From positions 13,554,856 to 13,618,855 of the forward strand of contig NC_064040.1 of the NCBI RefSeq assembly GCF_932526225.1: 64,000 nt of DNA. The letters are read 5' to 3'. Source of the stretch: Nematostella vectensis. Taxonomy: Eukaryota; Cnidaria; Anthozoa; Actiniaria; Edwardsiidae. The first letter of the stretch is position 1. Every line of letters begins with the position of its first letter. The notes beneath the pieces were generated by a model that saw nothing but the letters and a program-made list of their open reading frames with translations, had not been told where the DNA came from and did not search any database. Of the stretch, positions 11,301 through 22,089 are shown piece by piece. Both the position numbers and the translations under genes were made by a program.

Positions 11301-14300
11301 AGTCTGTGACAATGTAAAGATTTTTTTGTTTGTGAATTTTCTTGAAGTAAGTAATTATATAAGTTTCCCACTCTTTCCCCTTCTATCGTTTTAACGGCGT
11401 ATTCAGCCGCAATGTCAGCAGTCTACTTCCTGTGGGCGACGGCAACCTCAAACTACAAGAAACAAAGGAATCTAATAGAATCCGCGCTATTTAACAGGCC
11501 ATCCGCTCGAAATCATCGGTCACATCCTCAAAGTAACATCCAAAAGACACACAACTTTTACAATTTTGAGATATTTTTGTGTTTTTCGTTCAAAATCATC
11601 GAAGATTGTCACGTAAACGACCGGAAGTAAGTTTGTGACAATGCGGCTTTAAGAGCTTTTGTATAAAACGTTTGAAGTGCCTAATTAACTTGATATCCAT
11701 AATTAGCTGTCACCCGGTCACATGTCGTGCATTCGCTTGTTATCACATGGCGTGCCATGGTAAAACCATGGCGTTAATTTAGCAAAACCAGGGCCGTAGC
11801 AAGAGGTAGGGCGTGGTAGGGGATAGAATACGGGAACAACGAACCTTTCGAGGTCGTCAAAAATCAACACCGTAAATGTCGCACCCTGTTTTTTTTTTTT
11901 TTTTTTTAATTCCTTTAGTAGCCACGGTAGCGCGCATGGCATTATAGATTGGAAACATTATATGTGACTCATAGAAGAAAATATCATTATTAAAGGCTGT
12001 GGAATATAGCCTCTGGAGACACTCGAACTCTCTACCCCTGGTTTACTAGATCAGTGCGCTAACCACTAAGACACAGAGACAATACATGTTTCATAGGTCA
12101 AATGGGTCAGGTTGATACGAAAGTTTCTGATTTGTATCCACAACATTCGCCCCAGTCCTAATCATTTAAAGTCAGCCACAGGTACGCCAATATTTCATTG
12201 CTTAGCAACGGATAAGGAGTAGAAATCATGTTTCTTTATTATTTGTACCTTTCCCTCACATTCAACTTTACATGGATGCCTCTGTAGCTCAGTGGTTAGA
12301 GCACTGGTCTTGTAAACCAGGGGTCCAGAGTTCAAATCTCTGCAGGGGCTGATTTTTTTTCACACCAAATAAGGCCAATCTTTCTAAATAGCCGTTTCCA
12401 GTCACCACCGCCGCCTCCTATTAAGATCGAGATCTTTTCTGAGTATTATTTTCTTTCTTTTTCTTGTAAGATTTGAAAATAAAACTTCTGCAAGATGACT
12501 TGACTACATGTTCCTACTCATCGCCCCCATATTTTTAACTAAACTTCTACTCTTCTTATATCACCGGGGCATAAAATGTATGTCTTTTTATTTTATTTTG
12601 AGTAAGAATTAATTCTTTTGCTGCACAGACTCTTATAAACCCGTACAAATTGTGTATTATTTTTTTGCAATCCCAATTTTTCATATATATTTTTTTATAG
12701 TCACACTAAAAATTGAGGTATACCTCATTTAGATGCTGGCGGCGACAAAATCGGAAAAAAGTTTTATGTGGCGAGGAAAAAATCAGCCCCTGCAGAGATT
12801 TGAACTCTGGACCCCTGGTTTACAAGACCAGTGCTCTAACCACTGAGCTACAGAGGCTTTCTTGCATAGAAGCAAGTGAAAAAACGGTAAAAGTAATACA
12901 GAAGCATGTTTTCTTCTCCTCATCAGTTGCTAAGCAATGGGTCATTGGTATTAAGGTTGCATTAAGGTTGTTGCCAAACCAGATAAAGGTCTACATCTTT
13001 TTCTATTCATAGATTCATTTTATTCGTCTGCTTTATTATTTTCGGCATTGTAAAAATTTAAACCGAGTTTGACGAAATTTGGAATACCTGTGGCTCCCTT
13101 CGAATGATTAGGACTGGGGCGAATGCTTATAGTAATAGTTCAGTAGCTATGGTATCTGAATATATTTTCCTGAAACAATATTTTATAAGTCCACTAGGCA
13201 ATCTTATCATTGTGTATTGCCTCTGTAGCTCAGTGGTTAGAGCACTGGTCTAGTAAACCAGGGGTCGAGAGTTCGAGTCTCTCCAGAGGCTAACCTTTAA
13301 AGCATTTTTTTTATCTTATTTTTGCGGGCAAGAGTTTGTTAGGCTTTTCTCTGGAACCACTAAACTCCTTCTTTTTAGCAGAATTGTGCCTTGTTTTGCG
13401 ACGCGATCATACTTAGAAGACTAAGTATACTTAGAAGACTTGCGTTATCTGAGCTACTACCTCGTGACGCGCGAACAGTCCCCGACGGCTAGCCGAAGCC
13501 TACCCGACTAAAGATATAATAGCTCAGACTACGCAAGTAGGCTTGACCAGGTTTTCTTAGTAAACACTGAGCGCGCTGCCAAAACAAGGCACATTTGGGG
13601 AAATTTTATTTAATTTTTTTTTATCCTAACAAACTCCATTCCTCCTGTCTGTGTCATTGGTATCTCGGCATTCAAAAGACAGTATGAATCAATTTTTCAC
13701 GTAAAAATAATATATATATTTAGGCATGCCTTAAAGCGGAGCTCCAAACGACCAAAACTTTGCTTATTTTCGCTTAATAATTTAAGAAATATTAAATATT
13801 ATGATATTTCTGTTTTTGAAGACGTCAACGATTTCACAGATCACGCGACCAACTTGTTATACCCCCTTCCCCCCACTCTTGACATCTACTTGACACATAA
13901 CTAGTTTAGTTGTCATACGATGTTTTGGCGTAAGGGTAGTTTTACTTTATTGACGTCATCGATGACGTCCTTCACGTGACCATCTCATTGCGCCCCACTT
14001 AAAACTTACATCACACCTACCGAGTTTTGTTGTCATACGATGGTGCTTTGATGATATATAATTTTATTTTTATTTTTGCTTTAGTGACGTCACAATCACG
14101 TGAAAAAAATTGCCACCCCCCTTGACACCTTCATGACACCTATTAAGTTTGGTTGTTGTATGATGTTTCTTATGAGATATGATGTATTTTTGTTCTTAAT
14201 GAAATCGGTAAAGTTGTGCTTTTAGTGTCGTCATCAATGACGTCACAAATCACATGACCATATTTTTGCACCCCCTTGACACAAACATGACACCTGCCAA

Positions 14301-17300
14301 GTTTGGTTGTGAAACAATGTTTCTTTCAGAAAATATGCATGTTTTAGCTTTTAGTCACGTTTTTTGCTTTAAGGAGGTCATCGATGATTTCACATAACAC
14401 GTGACCAAATTGTTGCATCCCCCTTGACGCCTACATGACACCTACCGAGTTTGGTTGCCATGATGTCTGCATATATGATGTCTGCATATTTTTGCTTCTA
14501 GTGACGTCATCGATGGCTTCACAATCACGTGACTATATTGGTGCACCCCCCGCCCCTTGACACATACATGACACCTGTCAAGTTTGGTTGTCATACAATT
14601 CTTTTAAGGGACGGACGGACGGACATAACGTCACGAAAACTTGAGTCGTTGGGTTACCGATATCTGTTACCATATTTGTTTTGTATACCACTTTTTCTGG
14701 TATGGGAGCTCTGCTATAAGGCACAGTTAGCCAAGATCGTAGCTATAATTACGCATATATGACGTACCATCATTTACCACACAAATTCAAGACACACAGA
14801 CAGACATAGAGTGTTAATCAGAGAATCAGGTAAAAATTCTGTTGTTATTATCAAACGTTTAAAACACTCCCGTATTGGCCCCCATTCTTTGCTTCTAAAT
14901 CATTAGACTTGACGCATTCCCCCTCCTTACATTTACGCTTTTTTAAAAGGGCTTAAAAGCCCTTAGCCTAGCGTATTCCCTCTCCTCATATTAAAAGATG
15001 TGTTTTTTCTGTCTTAGCATCTCGAGACGTGCTCGTCCGGTCTTCACCGCGTGTTGCCCCACGTGCGACACAAGTTCATTAAGTTGAACCAGCACGAAAA
15101 AGCAGGTAAGACGTAGAGTGGCTCGCTGTAAACTTAAGATTCCATGATATTTATTTTCTTATCCAATAATTGTTTCCCCGCCAAGCGATCTGACGTTTGG
15201 GGTCCAACCAATTGCGGCAAAAATGGCTTTGGTCTTTAATGACAGACTGATTAATAAGTTAAAATAATAAAAGAATAAATGGAACCTCTCTAAAGTTTGC
15301 CCAGCTATCTTTGTTTGTTTTTATTCATGAGCGCCCTTGGCCTCGGCGATCGCACACTCGGCAAGACCTCTAGTGTATACTTTTATCTAATAAGTCCCCC
15401 TCCCCCCCCCCCCCTCCCATCTTTATGATCCTGGTGGGTTCTTTCTCAGTAGTTTGTAGTTTTCACGGGCGTTGTGACGAAATCCAGCCCGTCCCCTCTG
15501 ACTGAATCGTGTTATGAATATTTGGGTTTTATTGTTTCATTCACATTAACCCAATAGTATTTTCTTGTGCAGGTCAAAAGCAATCGTTGCATCATTAATC
15601 AAAATCAAAATAATCGGATACTGATTTTGATTCCACCACACGCGCCCCGTCATATTCCCCAGTCCACATGTCTTCTCATTTAAAAAAAAAAAAAAACTCA
15701 CAATTTCTTTGGTATGCGTATAGAAAGTTACCCCCTGCTTCTTCACTACTTCCCCTCTAAGGTCAAAGAAATATCTTCAAACAATCTTCCGTTTTCTTAT
15801 TCCAGAACGGATAGTCGAACTACTGAAGAAGGATTCCAAGAGCCCAGGCCAAACTATCGTGTTTTGCAACTCAGCTTCGAGCTGTGATTGGCTAGCCCGT
15901 CACCTGGAGCAACACAACCTGTCCCTCATCCGTCTCCATGGCAACATACCTCCAAAGGTGATACTGTACATCGCAAATCACGTGCGCGACACGTCCCTGA
16001 TTATGCTAGAAAGCAATAACAATAAATTGCGCTTTCATACTTTGTTTATATTATACTCTTTATATTGGTTTAATTAAAGAGCCCTTGTTAACCAAACCTT
16101 ATTGTTTTTATATGGAAGACAAACTATGAGAAGAAATCTCAGACAAACCGTTTTAAGTTAAAACATTTTGCTTTATTTACTTACCCTTGTTCCAGAGTCT
16201 CCTTCTCTCGGTTAAGACGCAGAGCGTTAGCGCGAGTGAGAAGAGTAAGAAGAGGAGAGGGGAGGAAAGAGAGGTGGTTGCCTTACGAGCCACTAAAGCG
16301 AGAGGAAACTCTGGGACCAGGGTATTATTTACCAAATTCAGTCGAATAAAACTGCAAATTTTGGTGATAATGTGAACACAGATTACGTCAGAATTCGGAG
16401 TCGCTGAAAAGTTTTTTTTTTCTAATAAACGCCGAATACTGGGCTCAAAATATTATCAACATCACCCTAAAATCTCGGTCCATCAACTGTATGATGTTGC
16501 TATCCCGAAAATTTGAATAGACGCCGCCGTCGTTGGAGAAAAATACTTAACTTGATGACGAAAAAAATAAATAAACGCCGTAGCGGTAACTGCTATTTTA
16601 AAATTCCTGTTTACGTTTCCTCTTCTATTGTAGATCAGATGCGAACGCTTTGAGAAATTCCAGAACAAAACCGCTGACATCCTTGTATGTACCGACATTG
16701 CTTCAAGGGGACTGGACACCAGTGACGTAAGACTTCATTGCGTATTCGCATCGATCCTGATTCTTGTTTTGTTAATAACGGTTTGACTCTTTGCTCAGGT
16801 AAGCCACGTGATTAATTTCGACTTCCCCAACTCGATGGTCGATTACATTCACCGCGTGGGACGGACGGGGCGAGTGAGTCACGTGACTCCCCAAGTCACG
16901 AGTCGCGCCACCAGCTTCATCAGCCACAACAGAGATGCCCGGATGTCGCGTGCTATCCAGGTTAGAACACCTCGTTCTCTGTACTGGCAACCCCTCGCTT
17001 AAGCCTGGTTTTTATATAGTCGTAACAGTCGGGTGCAAAAAACGCATTACCTATTACCTTCGATAGTTAATTGGGCTAATTCTCCAGAATTCTGCGGCCC
17101 TTAAACAAAAGAACATTAGCTATAACCTTCGGGAGTCGTGTGTTCACTTTGGGTGGCATACCCTAGACGACTGTTGAGATCCTTACGAACTGTTACGACT
17201 ATATGGAAACCAGGCTTTAGTCTTACAATGTAGGCCGTCTCCGTCGTCTTTCCGTGTTTCTCGTGTTTCCTTGTTACTGACTCAGATCTCTATTTCACAG

Positions 17301-17348
17301 CACGCATCCCAGAAGAACATCAGCCTAGATATCACAGGATCTGCATGA
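5392..17348 (+). CDS. DDX28: DEAD-box RNA helicase, DDX28-like (mitochondrial)
   Basis: Fourteen exons: 5392-5430, 6150-6284, 7361-7492, 7866-7923, 8536-8678, 8954-9022, 9370-9451, 10173-10279, 10989-11105, 15018-15105, 15806-15957, 16634-16726, 16799-16960 and 17301-17348. They give 474 aa, and every junction is phase-consistent. The N-terminus (MSTVARIATTASK then Arg/Lys/Ser/Thr-rich, no early acidic residues) looks like a mitochondrial presequence. Motifs in order: Q motif (HQPTVIQ, about 96-102), Walker A AAQTGSGKT (about 117-125), PARELA, ATPGT, DEAD (about 233-236), GAT in place of SAT (about 277), VFCNSASS, DIASRGLD, HRVGRTGR. The GAT variant and the C-terminal order match vertebrate DDX28, an ATP-dependent helicase needed for mitochondrial large-subunit ribosome assembly. 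Vertebrate DDX28 is single-exon; this copy is intron-rich. An in-frame TAG at 5365 precedes the ATG. Exons 1 and 2 rest on phase and composition only. Many boundaries carry tandem duplications. Confidence 0.85.
5431..5976 (+). repeat. 42-bp minisatellite built from DDX28 exon 1 end plus splice donor
   Basis: Thirteen units of 42 bp (one has a 9 bp insertion) follow the 39 bp coding exon 1. Each carries the exon end GGCAAGTAAG and the donor GTGAGAGAAAAG. Donor-like sites start at 5431, 5473, 5515, 5557 (GTAAG), 5599, 5641, 5683, 5725, 5767, 5809, 5851 and 5902; the last unit has lost its GT. The exon frame stays open through the array to 5988, encoding a 14-residue repeat (ETASKVREKSCIKE), so each extra unit would add 14 aa in frame. 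Confidence 0.9.
6262..7140. repeat. 57-bp satellite array seeded at the end of DDX28 exon 2
   Basis: About 14 units of roughly 57 bp, each with CATTGAAGCTGTCGGGCAG and a TTTTGACATCATGTCC block. The first unit overlaps the end of exon 2 (AATTGAAGCTGTTGGACAG then GTTAAT), so the exon edge is part of the array. Later units have ATATAA where the donor GTTAAT stood, so donors are not kept. A higher-order repeat of about 228 bp (four units, including the variant TTGAGTTATCGGACAC) occurs twice, at about 6661 and 6889. Confidence 0.9.
7500..7800. repeat. GACAGACAGACGG simple sequence with TIR-like ends
   Basis: In DDX28 intron 3, purine-rich GGACAGACAGAC stretches flank a short element whose ends (AGCGGATCTGCGGGG and its inverted copy near CTAGATCCGCCCC) form inverted repeats of about 15 bp at about 7592-7700. 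Noncoding. Confidence 0.5.
8330..8470 (+). repeat. Dispersed repeat copy A (inverted copy at 19870-20015)
   Basis: CACATTGGATTGG, ACAATAGAACAATGAGGG and AGGCCTTAC followed by CTTCTACACTTCTCT recur in the same order on the opposite strand at 19870-20015. A preceding GTGGGTGTGGGT microsatellite lies at about 8258-8292. This is an interspersed family of unknown class in DDX28 intron 4. Confidence 0.6.
8616..8801 (+). repeat. Three tandem copies of DDX28 exon 5 end, each with a donor
   Basis: The genuine exon ends at 8678 (ATCCTG then GTTAGT). A second, partial copy ends at 8739 with GTGAGT and a third ends at 8800 with GTAAGG. Copies share ACCACGCGCGTGTATCGTGG and ACCCGCGCGAGAACTCGCC. Reading past the first donor meets TAA almost at once (8700-8702), so only the first donor gives a functional helicase. 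Confidence 0.85.
9060..9110. repeat. Poly(C)/poly(G) tract
   Basis: About 19 C residues directly followed by 7 G residues near 9077-9102 in DDX28 intron 6. This could form a hairpin or G-quadruplex, and its length is likely unstable or uncertain in an assembly. Confidence 0.7.
9517..9797. mobile_element. MITE-like element with GGGGCGGATAC/GGATCCGCCC ends
   Basis: The left end GGGGCGGATACAGGGGGGTG and the right end CCCCCATTTTGAAATCTTGG with ATCCGCCC are imperfect inverted repeats bounding about 280 bp in DDX28 intron 7. The interior is AT-rich and has no protein-coding similarity I recognise. Confidence 0.55.
10117..10215 (+). repeat. Duplicated acceptor side of DDX28 exon 8
   Basis: TTCTCGGATCTGACGCAT occurs at about 10125-10142 in the intron and again inside exon 8 at about 10183-10200. 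Each copy is preceded by a CGTC(A/T)GATC-type sequence. Only the second copy keeps a good CAG acceptor (10170-10172) with a pyrimidine tract and the DEAD-box frame. Confidence 0.75.
10580..10830. other. DDX28 intron 8, C/G-tract and unclassified sequence
   Basis: TTTTCCCCCCGGGGGGGTGG at about 10616 resembles the ends of G-rich dispersed elements elsewhere in the window. The rest of the 0.7 kb intron (10280-10988) holds nothing recognisable as a gene. Confidence 0.4.
11043..11275 (+). repeat. Tandem copy of DDX28 exon 9 end plus intron start
   Basis: The last part of exon 9 (CTACCCCAGGAGTTGATAGC onward) and about 50 bp of intron are repeated directly at about 11158-11275. The unit is just over 100 bp. 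In the second copy the donor GTATGTC has become ATAGTC, so it is dead. The shared intron words are CACATAGA and GGTCTTTTTT. Confidence 0.85.
12008..12080 (-). pseudogene. tRNA-Thr(AGT) pseudogene
   Basis: A 73 nt cloverleaf in DDX28 intron 9 with anticodon loop CTAGTAA (anticodon AGT). One mismatch is visible in the anticodon stem and one in the T stem, and box A is altered. Probably a decayed copy of the Thr tRNA family found nearby. Confidence 0.7.
12278..12350 (+). tRNA. tRNA-Thr(TGT)
   Basis: 73 nt. Acceptor GCCTCTG pairs with CAGGGGC; D arm GCTC...GAGC; anticodon stem CTGGT/ACCAG around CTTGTAA (anticodon TGT); T arm CAGAG/CTCTG with TTCAAAT. An internal box B (GAGTTCAAATC) and a T8 Pol III terminator directly after the gene are present. 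It lies in DDX28 intron 9. Confidence 0.92.
12785..12857 (-). tRNA. tRNA-Thr(TGT), opposite strand
   Basis: Same sequence as the gene at 12278 but inverted, about 430 bp away. All stems pair, the anticodon is TGT, and a T6 run follows on the minus strand. Its 5' flank (12858-12960) resembles the flanks of the other copies, so the unit moved with flanking DNA. Confidence 0.92.
13219..13291 (+). tRNA. tRNA-Thr(AGT)
   Basis: 73 nt with perfect acceptor pairing (GCCTCTG/CAGAGGC), anticodon loop CTAGTAA (AGT), T arm GAGAG/CTCTC around TTCGAGT, and a downstream T8 terminator near 13305. Confidence 0.92.
13400..13660. repeat. Dispersed repeat (second copy near 32440-32740)
   Basis: Shared order of words: CCTCGTGACGCGCGAACAGT-type, AGGTTTTCTTAGTAAACAC, GCGCGCTGCCAAAACAAGGC and a downstream AACAAACTCC. 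A diverged copy lies in THADA intron 26 with TTTTCTAAGTAAACAC and GGAAACAAGGC. Noncoding interspersed family. Confidence 0.5.
13820..14610 (+). repeat. ~120-155 bp tandem repeat with CRE-like palindromes
   Basis: About six diverged units with anchors near 13915, 14034, 14158, 14312, 14459 and 14591. Each unit combines GACGTCATCGATGACGTC-type palindromes, CACGTGACCAT, CCCCCTTGACAC and ACATGACACCTACCAAGTTTG-like blocks. A set of about five inverted units lies at 38330-38965. It fills much of DDX28 intron 9. Confidence 0.8.
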
Positions 17349-17384
17349 GCCAAGTTTAGTTATGATGTATTATTCTGTGAAGCC

Positions 17385-17390
17385 AATAAA
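17385..17390 (+). terminator. DDX28 polyadenylation signal
   Basis: AATAAA 37 bp after the stop codon of the DDX28-like gene, at the expected place for 3' end formation. Confidence 0.7.
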
Positions 17391-18508
17391 GCACTGATAT
17401 CTTTTTAGTCCTTGTCCCCATATTTAATAGAGGGGAACTTTGTGCTCACGGTTCTCTGAGATTAATGGAAGCGACGCCTTCAAGGCGATCTCTTTTAGGG
17501 TCTGTTGGCAGTGATTTGTAAATCACTGCCATTTGTTTAAAAAAAAAAATGGGGGCAAAGTTCCAACCTTTGCACGAGTCACATAAATTGGTCGCCGCCC
17601 GTGTTTATGTGTTGTATACATTTTTATTATATACATACTAAGAAATACTCACTGAAAACATATTCAGTGAATTTTCGTTTGTTCACTGGTATCAGCAAAT
17701 CAGAGGCGCGAACGATGTTTTTTCACCGTGAAGAAAAGTCGTTCGCGGTTCTTATGGACGAACTAAATTTTTTTCACTGCACTTGAATGGCTTCAATCCC
17801 AACGCGGGGAGACGGGTAGCTTTGCATGTCACTTTTGTTATTAGCTCCATTGAGCGAAAAATGAAATTTTACTGTGAAAATTAAATACAAAGCGTTAAAA
17901 ATGGACAATAGATTTGTTACTCTCAATGACACTGTAGAGGATTATGTAGAAAGTCGTAAAAACAAGAATACAGGGAAAAGGGAAGGGAAAAAACCGAGCG
18001 AGATGTAAAGCTGTTGAACACTATCAAACATCACAGTCTCGTGTGTGACATTAGCGAGACAGATTTATTTCAATGTAAGTTTCTGCTGTCTGAACCGCCG
18101 AACAGGTCAAACCTCGGAGCCTCTGCAGCCAAGTCTAATAAAATGTTATGTAATAAGCTTATTATAAATTTTTCAGTATGTGTATAATAAACAAAATACA
18201 GCATGGAAACTGCTTTGTACAGTTTTTCTTCACTCGCTGTTTTGTATAAAAAAACTCACTCGTTCGCTGCGCTCACTCGTTCGTTTTTTGATACTGCACA
18301 ACTCGTGAATAAAAACCGTACGCGCGCACTTTCCATATAGTGTATCTATATATTTTGCGCAAATGTTTCCTCCAGCAAACTTCCTATTATCACAATGTTT
18401 ACACGAAAATAAAAATATCCAAAATATCTAGGCACACAAAAAATCGAGGCGTGAGATGAGCGGAAAGTGAAAGACAGTTATTTTTTCAGGCGGCGAAGAA
18501 AAAAGATC

Positions 18509-18581
18509 AGCCCCTGCAGAGATTTGAACTCTGGACCCCTGGTTTACAAGACCAGTGCTCTAACCACTGAGCTACAGAGGC
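18509..18581 (-). tRNA. tRNA-Thr(TGT)
   Basis: Identical in structure to the 12785 gene on the same strand: 73 nt, anticodon TGT, all stems paired, with a downstream minus-strand T run. The 5' flank to about 18730 shares ATTAGGACTGGGGCGAATG with flanks near 13107 and, inverted, 12146. Confidence 0.92.
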
Positions 18582-19596
18582 TTTCATGTAAAATTAAAGT
18601 GAGTAAAAGGTAAATATAATGAAGAAGCATACTATCTACTCCTTATCCGTTACTAAGCGATGAATTTTTTAAGATTGTGCGTACCTGTGTTTCTTCAAAG
18701 GATTAGGACTGGGGCGAATGCTTTTGGTAACGGATCAGTTGCTACGGTGCTTATCCGATTGACTCCTGGCTATTTTTGAGCTGAAATTACCAAAAACAGA
18801 CCAAAACCAGATACCTCCCCCTATTTTAAGTTTATACAGCCCGTCAAAGTCAAACACCCCTGCACCTAGTCAGCGGTATCCAAGCTTTTAAACAGTGCTT
18901 CGCGGTCCCATCTCTAATCCCTCGTCGCTGTGCTAATTCGAGCACACGTTGATGGTTGTTTGTATTTTTAATAAAAAATACAGCTATGAGCATATTTGAA
19001 TAGTGCCTTAGGATATTCTTAACTTTATTTGAATCAATACAAAAGACCCAAATAGTCGTGATCGTAAACCAGAAGAATAAATACAATGCACTAAAAACTG
19101 GTATTAGACTCTGCCAAACTCTCATCTTATATAAGACTTCTTCAAGGCAGACTCATTGGGGCATAATGGCTTTTGGGGAATAATTGAATGCTGTGCTTAT
19201 GGTTATTTGCAAGCAAAAATAAATTATTGTTTTTTTTTTCTTGTATTGTATTTCTTGTATTGTATTATCTCCTAAATGCTGTCTTTTCTGAAACCAAATT
19301 GATTCAAAAATTGTTTACACTGCTTTTCTGGGTCTGTATGACCTGGAATTTATTTGTTTGTCTTTGGGGTAAAAAAAATTATAAAAAAACCCTCTTGACT
19401 TTGGCGAGAGGAGTGTTGACTGCCCCTCCCTTCCTCATTTTTTCCACGGATCTTCAAGAATGCTTTGCAATCTGTTATGTCAACAAGTGGTTTCACAAGC
19501 CTTTAAGGAGTGGACATCGTGTTTTGAGACCATGGACATGGACCTGGAGGATCAGAAAAAAGGTATCTATTTGTGTCTTGAGCTGTGTTTGCTGAT

Positions 19597-19870
19597 CTCT
19601 TTCCCTTGTGTGGAATTTTCCGCGTTTTGTTAAGAGGGTTCGTTCTGCTGTTTTTTCTTGTTCGATCTGAAATTTGTCAAAGAAGCTGAGCTATTATATG
19701 GCTGAAGAGTAGTTAATATCACCTTGGATGGATGCATATTTTTAAGACCACTTATCCCTTAGACTGATACCTGATATCTTTATCTTCTTGTGTTTATTTT
19801 GCAGTTATGATTTTATTTTTGGTCATGGGTACCACTCACTGGTCTAAGAAATTCATCCGATCTGGTTGTG
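19597..19870 (+). repeat. Dispersed repeat copy (second copy 39420-39720)
   Basis: GAGCTATTATATGGCTGAAG, AGTAGTTAATATCACCTTGG and TGGATGCATATTTTTAAG reappear in order with moderate divergence at about 39570-39720. Both end with TGTGTTTATTT and a GGGTAC block. The class is unknown. Confidence 0.65.
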
Positions 19871-20015
19871 AGAAGAGAAGTGTAGAAATCCGCTTGTAAG
19901 GCCTAACATGATTGGCTAGATTACCCTCATTGTTCTATTGTATTCCCGTTCTTCGTCTGTGTTGCATCAATCCAAACCAATCCAATGTGGTGAAATCTTC
20001 TGATAGCTTCTACGT
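19870..20015 (-). repeat. Dispersed repeat copy B (partner of 8330-8470)
   Basis: Inverted, diverged copy of the repeat at 8330-8470. GAAGTGTAGAA, AAGGCCTAACATGATTGGCT and CACATTGGATTGG-type words occur in reverse-complement order. Confidence 0.6.
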
Positions 20016-20782
20016 GGCTCTGTGAGAATCACAATTTCGGTACTTTCGCCAAACTCTGAAGCGTACTGAAGGATTTCGTCGCTAGCAAACCAACTGATAA
20101 AAGCTGTACCAAACATCACGTCCATCGCTTCCTGATTGGCTATACAAAGGTAGCACTATAACGGCTGTTTTGCTACCCTGGTTCCAGAGCCTCGAGCGTC
20201 TCTCTCTATTTAGTGGCCACTTCGCTCGGTACTGTTTTGGTGAACTCGAGAAACAACGAAGCTTGCCTTGATCTTTTTATGCAGCGTAAGATTTGGTTTG
20301 TAAGGCATTACAAATTTAACGTTTTGTCAGAAAGCACTCCACTCCGCGGTCAAGGAGTTTGAAGGCTCTATTTAATCACCAAAAAGTGTTCGAAGGTTAG
20401 GTCCACGCTATGAGGAGTGTAATGAGCAACACTAAAGAACAGTTCACAATAAAAAGCACCAGTAATTCTTACGAGGTAAGTTGACATACAAGTAACAGAA
20501 CCTTTAAGGGTCAAAATGAGGTCTTTTCTTTTTGTGCCCGTCTCAATATTTGGTGCATCTTTAGAGTTCAAATCTATATATCTATATATCTATCTATCTT
20601 GGTTTGTAAGAAAAAAACACGCGAACTAGCGTTTCATCTGTACAAGCCTGTTTCTTTGTTGCCCACTGATGGGGGCAAGATATATCCCGCTCTACACCTA
20701 TGTATTGAGCACTGTTATATGAACGCCTGCACGCACGCATTACATATATATATATATATGTACTTAAAAAAGGGTACTTAAA

Positions 20783-21550
20783 TTACATCATTTTAACGGC
20801 GATTACAAATTGTTGATAAAGCTTTGTGTTATCGGAATGAATTCGATTCTTCGACTTATACTCCCTGCGTTTATTTAGACCATGGGGAGCCAAAGTAAAT
20901 AATTGCATCATCCAGTACGCTTCTCTATTGAGAAGAACACTGTCTAGACCAATCAGATCCTGCCTAGCTATTGTTTCAATTACAATGAAGTCAAAATCAC
21001 TCAAATTATGCTCGCTGCGGTTGAAATGCTTGGCGACTTTACATGTTTTCTTGTTGGTTCTCATACTAGACTTATGATTGCGAAAGCGCACCTTGAATTC
21101 CGTAGTGCAGGAGCCCACGTATTGTAAATTACATTTCCGACAGGTTGCTAGGTAAATTGCATTCTTAGAATTACAAGAAACACGTTAACTTATAAAGTAT
21201 TTCTTGCCGGTTGCAGCGCTAATGAAATGTCGTGATTGAAAAAATAACTGCTACAGAGATCACATTTCTTTCCGCATTTAAAACAACCACTATTATTCTC
21301 TTGGTTACTGATTTCAGTGGCCACACGTTGCTTGAATTTAGAAGGCGCAAGGATGTCTTTGAGATTTTTAGGCCTTCTAAATGCCGAAATTATACTACCT
21401 TCCGGAAAGACCTCTTTCATAAAAGTAGAGGAATGCAAAAAACTAAGATTTTTCCGAACGATCTGCCCGATATCCGGAAGGTTAGGATTGAAATCCATAA
21501 CCAGAGGTGTAACCTTGCGTTTGGCTCTATTCGATTTAGGCTTAAGTATC
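20783..21550 (-). mobile_element. Penelope-like element remnant (GIY-YIG endonuclease end)
   Basis: The minus strand encodes a conserved pre-endonuclease segment (GCFKCGKKCDLC zinc-like cysteines, about 21260). After a stop near 21190 comes a GIY-YIG domain: IYLATCRKC...LQYVGSC, then the FRNHKSSM helix, HFNRSEHNLSDF and a glutamate in NREAYWM. This order is the C-terminus of Penelope-like retroelements, which join a reverse transcriptase to a GIY-YIG nuclease. The RT core is missing and at least one stop interrupts the frame, so it is dead and 5' truncated. It lies just downstream of THADA. Confidence 0.8.
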
Positions 21551-21556
21551 TAATAA

Positions 21557-21696
<140 letters not shown>

Positions 21697-21699
21697 CAA

Positions 21700-22012
<313 letters not shown>

Positions 22013-22062
22013 CCACACTTCTGTTTGGATAGAGTTACTGGAATCAGGACATTTATTTTAGA

Positions 22063-22068
22063 TTTATT
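22063..22068 (-). terminator. THADA polyadenylation signal
   Basis: AATAAA on the minus strand 22 bp past the THADA stop codon; a second AATAAA follows at 22052-22057. Either could direct 3' end formation. Confidence 0.65.
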
Positions 22069-22089
22069 ATAATTCTTGGCGCACAGGGC

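Larger units (their letters stand above)
17391..20782. other. Intergenic region with repeats and one tRNA
   Basis: The DDX28-like gene (+) and the THADA gene (-) converge here. The region contains the tRNA at 18509, dispersed repeats at 19597-20015, a CTATATATCTATATATCTAT microsatellite near 20575-20600 and otherwise AT-rich sequence. No protein-coding exon is supported. Confidence 0.5.
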
